The notes under the pieces: generated by a model
What the model was told of the DNA's origin: nothing
The model's database searches: none
What the model saw: the letters and a program-made list of their open reading frames with translations, nothing else
Position numbers and translations under genes: made by a program
Assembly: GCF_021283545.2 (NCBI RefSeq)
Contig: NZ_CP128540.1
Span: 5,426,001 to 5,490,000 of the forward strand
Length of the DNA: 64,000 bases
Direction of reading: 5' to 3'
Source: Pseudomonas alloputida
GTDB taxonomy: Bacteria > Pseudomonadota > Gammaproteobacteria > Pseudomonadales > Pseudomonadaceae
Shown here: positions 55,701 to 64,000 of the stretch, one piece after another
Layout of the letters: each line of letters opens with the position of its first letter
Numbering within the stretch: the stretch's first letter is position 1

Positions 55701-56389
55701 GCCAACTGTGCGCCACGTTGCTGCAGCGATGCCTGGATCAATGCGGCGGGCTCTGGCCCATTCTGCTGGGCGCGCACACGGCCGAACAGTGGGCGAATGC
55801 GCGGCAGCAAGGCATCTGGGCTCCCCCAGTTGCCGCGCACCCAGGCCAGTGCGTCACCTTGCATCCCATAGCAGAAGCGCCGCCAGTAATCGCGCATGAC
55901 CTGGCCCAACAACTCGCTGTGGTCGGTTTCCAGGGTCTGGGTGAACAGGCTGCCGCTGTCGAAGGCATGCTCGCGCAGCATGCGCTGGCACCAGCCATGG
56001 ATGGTCGATACCGCAGCCTCGTCCATCCACTGCACGGCGATTTCCAACCGGCCGGCGCAACGCGGCCAGTTTTCTTGTGGGTAATCGTCACGCAGTTGGT
56101 GCAACAGTGGATCGGCGCCTTCCAGTTCGCCACGGAAGAACCTTGCGGCTTCAGCCAGGCGGGCGCGGATACGCTCGCGCAGCTCTTTGGTGGCGGCGTC
56201 GGTGAAGGTCACCACGAGGATCTGCGGTGGCAGCAGCTCGCGTTCGAAGCCCTGTTCGCCACCGTGACCGAGGATCAGGCGCAGGTACAGCGCCGAAATG
56301 GTGAAGGTCTTGCCCGTACCGGCGCTGGCCTCGATCAGCTGGCTACCGTGCAGGGGGAAACTCAGTGCCAGAGGACGGTCCTGGGTCAT
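52715..56389 (-). CDS. recB: Exonuclease V beta subunit RecB
   Basis: The 1224-residue protein has an N-terminal UvrD-type helicase with Walker A IEASAGTGKTFTIS near residues 18-31 and helicase motif LIDEFQDTDPVQYGIF. The C-terminal nuclease motif has the acidic and lysine residues in GFIDLAFELDGRYYVTDYKS. I start at the ATG at 56389 (MTQDRPLALSF), which overlaps the recC stop. Confidence 0.97.
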   Translation of the reverse strand: MTQDRPLALSFPLHGSQLIEASAGTGKTFTISALYLRLILGHGGEQGFERELLPPQILVVTFTDAATKELRERIRARLAEAARFFRGELEGADPLLHQLRDDYPQENWPRCAGRLEIAVQWMDEAAVSTIHGWCQRMLREHAFDSGSLFTQTLETDHSELLGQVMRDYWRRFCYGMQGDALAWVRGNWGSPDALLPRIRPLFGRVRAQQNGPEPAALIQASLQQRGAQLARIKAPWAQWAEELRQICRDALAAKQVDGRKMQARYFEPWFDKLCAWASDEQLVELDLGTGFTRLTPAGMAEAWKGEPPEHPALNAMQHLQQQLQALDSPDAPLLEHAASWVSARFEVEKRRRAEMGFDDMLVRLQHALASEAGERLASLIREQFPVALIDEFQDTDPVQYGIFERIYQISENRAETGLFMIGDPKQAIYAFRGADIYTYLAARRATSGRLHSLDTNYRSSKAMVAAVNQVFLQAEAREAGRGAFLFREADDNPLPFIEVRAKGRGEQLLIDGEVSAALQCWQLESEEPVSSSVYRQQMAASCASHIVALLNGGQQGTSGFRNAEGELRACLPSDIAILVRDGHEAQMVRAELAAREVRSVYLSDKDSVFAAQEAHDLLAWLKACAEPDSERLLKAALASLTLGLSLAALDRLNQDERVWESWVMRFRLYRDTWQRQGVLPMLRHLLHDFQLPRTLIRRSDGERVLTNLLHLAELLQQAAGELDGEQALIRHLAEHLASSGQAGEEQILRLESDEQLVKVVTIHKSKGLEYPLVYLPFICTSKPVDGSRLPLAWHDSEGNAHLTLTPDQEQIERADDERLAEDLRLLYVALTRAQHACWLGVADLKRGNLKSSQLHRSAFGYLLGGGLALAGSAQLTDWLQALAASCPHITCPGLPQADEQMYRMPHAERELLPARRPRHAAAEHWWIASYSALRVGDQTLGADSSQAQQLLDDEVPDAQVLREVPADSGDIHRFPRGPNPGTFLHGLLEWAGREGFSEVSANPQLIERTVGQRCNRRDWAGWIPTLSHWMQRLLSEALPLPGSDQSVTLGQLRHYQIEMEFWFASHRVDAEQLDRLVARHTHPGLARPAAQPTVLNGMFKGFIDLAFELDGRYYVTDYKSNWLGADIQAYDAMAMEKAILEHRYDLQYVLYLLALHRQLRARLADYDYDRHVGGALFIFLRGASSSGHGVYHAKPPRELIESLDALFRGEHAPVQQDLFAGVAP

Positions 56390-59300
56390 GCGCCTTTCTC
56401 CGGGTTGCCCAAGGTCTGCCAAGGGGCGGTAAACAACGGGCGATACAAGGTTTCGCACCAGCCTTCAAACGTTTCGTCAGCGGTGAGTGCTGCAAAGTCC
56501 CGGAACTGGCGGGCCAAGGCAATGCTTTCACTCCGTTCGCCAAAGCTGGTGCGTTCGTCGCCTTCGTAGGCGCGAGCTGCTGCGGCCAGGGCTTTATCCG
56601 CATCGTCCTGGGCCAACCAGGCGAACGCGGTCTTGGCCGCGACTGGCAACGGCGCGTTCATTGCCGCCTGACGGGCCACCAACAGGTCGCCCAGCAGTTG
56701 CGCGGCCTGCGCTTGCGGCAGGGGTGCAAGCAACAGGGTCAGGTCACTGGCTACCAATGCACTGTTATAGGGGTAGCCCGCCGCACAGGCCGCCAGGTGC
56801 GTAACCCAGGGCGCGATAAGGCGGTGCCACTTCAGGTTGTTGCGCCCGGCACTGATGGTGTTGGGTACTGTGGTGATACTGAGAAGGCTCTGATCTTCCG
56901 CCTGGAACACCCGGCCCAGCCAGCCCTCCAGACGGTGCTGACCGTGCTCGAAATGCACCGGCAAAGCGCCCTCGACCAGCTGTGGCCAGCGTTGCAGCAA
57001 TTGCTGGTGACGTTGCAGCAGGTCCGGCAGCGGTTCGATCAACTCGTTTTGCAGCAGTTCGCCGAAACCGGCTAGCGGCAGCAGACCGCAGGCCTGCAGG
57101 CGTCGGGCCTGGGCGCGCAAGGCTTGTTCGGCGTTGTCCGGTTCGGCCAAGGCGGCGCCAAGCAGGCTTTCACTGGCGCCGTAGCGTTGCAGGGTATCGA
57201 GGACGAAGGGCTCTTCGTCCGGGGTCGGCGCTTCCAGCGCCTCAAAGTACACCTTCAAGCGCTGGCTGAAGAAGTGCCGTACCGGGTGGCGCAAGAAGTC
57301 ATTCAGCTGGTGCAGACTCAGGGCTTCAGCGTCCTGATAAGGCGGCAAGCCCGGCTCGCTCTGCGCGTCTGTCTCACCCTGCTGGTGCAGCACCTGCCAT
57401 TCATGGGCATAGCTGAACAGTGGGCTGCCCTTCTGGAAGTACCGAGGGCTGAACGGCTGCAGCGGGTGCTCCTGGGTCAGTGCGTGCAACAGTTGCTCGC
57501 CCGGTCTCGCGGGCTGGCCCTGCTGCGCGTCGGCCAAATGCCAGCCCGCAGCGATGTGATCGCGCAACTGGCCGATCAGCACCGAGGCCGGGCGTTCGCT
57601 ATTGTCGCGGATACTGCGCCCGACCCAGCTGACATACAGTTGGTCACGTGCTGACAGTAGCGCTTCAAGTAACAGGTAACGGTCGTCTTCGCGGCGTGAG
57701 CGGTCGCCGGGGCGATAGTCGCTGGCCATCAGGTCGAAGTCCAGCGGTGGCTGCGCACGCGGGTAATCGCCATCGTTCATGCCCAGCAGGCAGACCACTC
57801 TGAAGGGGATCGCGCGCATGGGCATGAGTGTGCAGAAGTTGACCGAGCCGGCGAGGAAACGTTGTGACAGCTTGCCCTGATCGAGGCCCGACAGCCAGGC
57901 TTCACGCACCACGGTAAGCGGTAGCGGGTCGTGCAGGCCGACGGTCTCGCACACCTCAAGCCAGCTATCACGCAAATCCTGCAACTGCATCAACAGGAAC
58001 TCATCACCCTCGTCCTCGGCGAGGAAGAACACGTGCAGCAAGGCATGCAGTCGCTCGCCCCACTGGCTGACGGTGGCAGGCTCGGACAAGGCCTGGCAGG
58101 CGACTTCGAGCGCATCCAGCAACGCGACCAGCGGGCCGATCAGTGCCGCGTCCAGGCCACCGATTTCATCGTAGGGTTCAATGCCATCACAGGCCTCACC
58201 CACCCCCACGGCATAACCCAACAGCATGCGGCGCAGGCCGAAACGCCAACTGTTCTGTTCGAGCCCGGCGGGCAAGCCCAGGCTCGCCCGCTGCGCGGCG
58301 TCAAGGCCCCAACGGATGCCAGCGCCCTCGATCCAGCGGTGCAGCGTGGGCAGGTCGTTTTCGCGGATGCCGAAGCGGGCGCGGACTGCCGGCACGTCCA
58401 GCAGGTCGAGCACTTCGCTGACCGCGAAGCGGCTGTCAGGCAGTTTGAGCAGGTGCTCAAGCGCGATCAGCAAAGGCTCGCGACCACGCTGGCCCTGGTC
58501 TGTCAGGGTGAACGGGATGTAGCGTGGATCGTTACGCTGCAACTGGCCGAAGACGGCGCGGATATGCGGCGCGTAAGTGTCGATGTCCGGCAGCATGACG
58601 ATCACGTCGCGCGGGCGCAAAGTCGGGTCGGCGCTGAAGCGGGCCAACAGCTGGTCGTGGAGGATCTCCACTTCACGTTGCGGGCTGTGCGCGATATGGA
58701 AGCGGATCGAGCGGTCTTTTGTGGTGTCGACTGCCGGCCACCGTTCGCGGCTCTCGGCGAGCGGGCGCAATTCCAGGATGTCGTCCTGCAGTTCGTTGAG
58801 CAGCGTGGTGGGCGAACCGTCGCTGAACAGGTCGATGCGGCCGTCGCTGAACACGCCCTGGTAGCTGCCTGGGTCATCATAGCTGTCGAGCAGGTTGATG
58901 TAGTCGCGGCCTTGTTTACCCCAGGCTGCCAGCAACGGGTGGGCATGCTGGTGCAGCGTCTGGTCGTCCAGTTGCAGGGGCATGCCTTGCTTGCGTTGCT
59001 GGCGTTTGTACTGGTGGCGCAACAGGTCCTTGTCGGCAACGATATCGGCCCAGTGGTGGCGGCATGGGTTGTGTACGCACAGCAATACCTGACTGAAACG
59101 CGACAGGCCTGCCAGTGCTTCCAGGGCCTGGGCCGGCAGCGAAGAGATACCGAACACGATCACCCTCGGTGGCAGCCCTGCAGGCGCCTGCTCCAGGCTG
59201 TTGATGCGCTCGATGAAACGTTGGTGTACCCCGGCGCGGCTTTGCGCCATGCCTTGCTCGCCAACATCCTCCAGCAATGCTCGCCACAACTCGGCTTGCC

Positions 59301-59868
59301 AGCGGTTGCCTGGCGGCAGAACTTTGCGCTCGCCGCGGGCCGTGTTGATGACGTGCTCACCAGTGGCCCAGTCCTTGAGCCAATCGGCGCGGTAGACCTG
59401 ATACTGGTCGAACAGGTCGGCCAAGCGCTCGGCGAGCTGGTAGCGCTTGCGCAAGTCACTGTCATCGGTGAGGAAGCGCCGCAGTGGCTCGAAATGCGGG
59501 CGCTCGATGAGCGCTGGCAACAGGCGCATCAGGCGCCAGGTCAGGGGTGCCTTGTCGAGCAGAGACACTTCGGGGATTTCGCTACGGCCAAGCACGCTGC
59601 GGTAGAGCTGCCACATAAAGCTACCGGGCAGTTGCACATCGATTGCAGCGGCGATGCCGCAGCCGCCTTGGTCATCTTCCAGCGGATCTTCAGCCAGGGC
59701 CAGCTTGAGCCATTGGGCAATGCCATTGCTTTGCACCAGGGCAATTTCGTTTTCCAGAGGCGCCAGCGGGTAGCGACGCATCCAGCTCACTACCAGGCTA
59801 CGCAGGTCGTCGAGGCGGTTGCCGTGGACGATCATGAAGCCAGGGTGGAGATGGGCGGTGTTGAGCAT
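56386..59868 (-). CDS. recC: Exonuclease V gamma subunit RecC
   Basis: The 1160-residue protein has the RecC N-terminus PGFMIVHGNRLDDLRSLVV and family segments such as RVIVFGISSLPAQALEAL. RecC recognises Chi and holds the complex together; it lacks a functional helicase site. It heads the recC-recB-recD operon. A strong hairpin lies just upstream at 59945-59976. Confidence 0.97.
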   Translation of the reverse strand: MLNTAHLHPGFMIVHGNRLDDLRSLVVSWMRRYPLAPLENEIALVQSNGIAQWLKLALAEDPLEDDQGGCGIAAAIDVQLPGSFMWQLYRSVLGRSEIPEVSLLDKAPLTWRLMRLLPALIERPHFEPLRRFLTDDSDLRKRYQLAERLADLFDQYQVYRADWLKDWATGEHVINTARGERKVLPPGNRWQAELWRALLEDVGEQGMAQSRAGVHQRFIERINSLEQAPAGLPPRVIVFGISSLPAQALEALAGLSRFSQVLLCVHNPCRHHWADIVADKDLLRHQYKRQQRKQGMPLQLDDQTLHQHAHPLLAAWGKQGRDYINLLDSYDDPGSYQGVFSDGRIDLFSDGSPTTLLNELQDDILELRPLAESRERWPAVDTTKDRSIRFHIAHSPQREVEILHDQLLARFSADPTLRPRDVIVMLPDIDTYAPHIRAVFGQLQRNDPRYIPFTLTDQGQRGREPLLIALEHLLKLPDSRFAVSEVLDLLDVPAVRARFGIRENDLPTLHRWIEGAGIRWGLDAAQRASLGLPAGLEQNSWRFGLRRMLLGYAVGVGEACDGIEPYDEIGGLDAALIGPLVALLDALEVACQALSEPATVSQWGERLHALLHVFFLAEDEGDEFLLMQLQDLRDSWLEVCETVGLHDPLPLTVVREAWLSGLDQGKLSQRFLAGSVNFCTLMPMRAIPFRVVCLLGMNDGDYPRAQPPLDFDLMASDYRPGDRSRREDDRYLLLEALLSARDQLYVSWVGRSIRDNSERPASVLIGQLRDHIAAGWHLADAQQGQPARPGEQLLHALTQEHPLQPFSPRYFQKGSPLFSYAHEWQVLHQQGETDAQSEPGLPPYQDAEALSLHQLNDFLRHPVRHFFSQRLKVYFEALEAPTPDEEPFVLDTLQRYGASESLLGAALAEPDNAEQALRAQARRLQACGLLPLAGFGELLQNELIEPLPDLLQRHQQLLQRWPQLVEGALPVHFEHGQHRLEGWLGRVFQAEDQSLLSITTVPNTISAGRNNLKWHRLIAPWVTHLAACAAGYPYNSALVASDLTLLLAPLPQAQAAQLLGDLLVARQAAMNAPLPVAAKTAFAWLAQDDADKALAAAARAYEGDERTSFGERSESIALARQFRDFAALTADETFEGWCETLYRPLFTAPWQTLGNPEKGA

Positions 59869-59944
59869 CGGAAGGTCTCTGGAGGCGCTGATGGCTGAGA
59901 GGGGAACGATATCACGCGTACATGAAACGGCCGAATGCCATCAG

Positions 59945-59976
59945 GCTGCGGGAGCGGCCGTGCCCGCTCCCGCAGC
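59945..59976. terminator. Hairpin between recC and the rRNA operon
   Basis: GCTGCGGGAGCGG and CCGCTCCCGCAGC make a perfect 13-bp stem with a 6-base loop. Together with the next hairpin it insulates recC from the rRNA operon. Confidence 0.6.
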
Positions 59977-60010
59977 GATTCGCGCAGGTCGAGTTTTTTG
60001 CCCACAAAGA

Positions 60011-60046
60011 CAAAACCCCTACCTGCGTGCGCAGATAGGGGTTTTG
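60011..60046 (-). terminator. rRNA operon terminator
   Basis: CAAAACCCCTA and TAGGGGTTTTG form a perfect 11-bp stem with T-rich arms on the minus strand, 11 bases after the 5S gene. The symmetric arms would let it act in both directions. Confidence 0.85.
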
Positions 60047-60056
60047 CGAAATGAAT

Positions 60057-60172
60057 CTTGACGATGACCTACTCTCACATGGGGAAACCCCACACTACCA
60101 TCGGCGATGCATCGTTTCACTACTGAGTTCGGGATGGGATCAGGTGGTTCCAATGCTCTATGGTCGTCAAGA
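60057..60172 (-). rRNA. rrf: 5S ribosomal RNA
   Basis: On the minus strand the sequence contains the Pseudomonas 5S segments CTTGACGACCATAGAGC at the 5' end, CCATCCCGAACTCAG in the middle and GAGAGTAGGTCATCGTCAAG at the 3' end. The length is about 116 bases. The ends are placed by comparison with known 5S and may shift by a base or two. Confidence 0.95.
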
Positions 60173-60314
60173 AATTCTGTTGCCGGAATGTCCAGATGGA
60201 CAGCCCAGCGAATTCGGATATGCGATATTTGCGAAGCTCTTGTGTAAAGCACGAATTTTCGGGTCTTTCGTCTTCACCACCACAATCTGCGTAGCAGATT
60301 GCTTGGGTGTTATA

Positions 60315-63206
<2,892 letters not shown>

Positions 63207-63440
63207 ATATAACCCCAAGCAATCTGGTTATACTGTGAAGACGACATTCGCCGAAAATTCGTACGTTGCTCTTTCGAGCAGAACTCACAAATTTTACCTT
63301 AGCCTGATCCACCAGCAGTGAAACTGGTGTTCAGTCTATATCTATCACATATCCGAATTTTTAAAGAACGATCTGACAAAAGTCAGAAATCAACATTCGA
63401 CGCGAATGCTCATTTCTGAGTTTGATCAAGGTAAAGCAAG

Positions 63441-63516
63441 TGGTGGAGCCAAGCGGGATCGAACCGCTGACCTCCTGCGTGCAAGGCAGGCGCTCTCCCA
63501 GCTGAGCTATGGCCCC
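63441..63516 (-). tRNA. tRNA-Ala (TGC)
   Basis: The minus strand begins GGGGCCATAGCTCAGCTGGG, has the anticodon TGC in CCTTGCACGC, and ends with the encoded CCA. The length is 76 bases. It is the second spacer tRNA, next to 23S. Confidence 0.98.
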
Positions 63517-63520
63517 GCAT

Positions 63521-63612
63521 ATTGGTAGGTCTGGGCAGATTTGAACTGCAGAAGAGCCGTCCTCACCACTCTTTATCCAGAGGCATGGGGTGCTCAACAT
63601 TCTAACCAAAAT
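63521..63612 (-). pseudogene. Degenerate partial duplicate of tRNA-Ile in the 16S-23S spacer
   Basis: Bases 63521-63549 are identical to 63611-63639, the 3' acceptor and T-arm of tRNA-Ile (29 bases). The following stretch (CCTCACC, TTATC, GGGTGC, TCTAACC in order) matches the rest of tRNA-Ile with insertions between the blocks. It cannot fold as a tRNA, so it is a broken copy. Confidence 0.7.
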
Positions 63613-63689
<77 letters not shown>

Positions 63690-63776
63690 AAGGGTAAAAC
63701 TTTGGGTCTTGATCGTCTTTATACAATGAATCAAGCAATTCGTGTGGGAGCTCATCAGCAGGCTGATGTCGTCGAT

Positions 63777-64000
<224 letters not shown>

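Noticed and set aside
57931..59898. 655-residue open frame opposite recC
   Set aside because: It is antisense to recC with shadow-type composition and no motif.

Overview
The window is chromosomal DNA from a Pseudomonas of the P. putida group. Evidence is the high GC coding sequence, the P. putida-type REP palindromes (cores such as GAGCGGGCTTGCCCGCG) between genes, and recognisable P. putida proteins: the short LOV photoreceptor with Cys53, the LuxR solo PpoR, and the chemoreceptor McpS with its ligand arginines R60 and R63. Gene order matches my memory of the chromosome of that group upstream of a ribosomal RNA operon. No prophage, plasmid or CRISPR array was seen. The only clear mobile element is a group II intron at about 22654-24575.

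Layout. 1-3213: a partial hydrolase, an LrgA/LrgB pair with a divergent LysR regulator, and a MioC flavodoxin. 3329-8498: a probable light-response neighbourhood (SB1-type LOV protein, PilZ-like protein, class II LitR/MerR regulator, a divergent monooxygenase-fold protein, FolM pterin reductase), then DUF1244, HopJ-like and hydrolase genes. 8642-14949: FabV enoyl reductase, a thiolase, and an unusual pair made of an internally deleted MetE N-terminal domain and a MetF fused to a cysteine-rich MetV-like tail. 13972-17308: YjiA GTPase, YbdD and CstA. 17486-22531: PilZ protein, NCS2 permease, RadA, MscL and ferredoxin-NADP reductase. 22654-26595: group II intron, PpoR and RlmG. 26701-30877: cyanide-insensitive oxidase CioAB with a DUF2474 peptide, and a divergent MFS exporter. 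31107-38132: AzgA-type permease, TrmA, protocatechuate dioxygenase PcaHG, a zinc peptidase and McpS.

38255-48086 holds GGT, LysR regulators, MdaB with a divergent YgiN-like monooxygenase, a TauE permease, a cupin, and the valine-catabolic MmsA-MmsB pair with a divergent LysR gene. 48212-50542 is a complete YfiR-YfiN-YfiB c-di-GMP signalling operon. 50643-59868 is recC-recB-recD. 60057-64000 is an rRNA operon read on the minus strand (16S partial, tRNA-Ile, tRNA-Ala, 23S, 5S), with a degenerate tRNA-Ile copy in the spacer.

Most of the window is ordinary core genome. The items most worth following up are the MetE-fragment/MetF-MetV pair, the LOV/LitR/FolM neighbourhood, the intron wedged between fpr and ppoR, an Anr-type palindrome upstream of cioAB, a PcaQ-type operator upstream of pcaHG, and the pseudo-tRNA in the ribosomal spacer.
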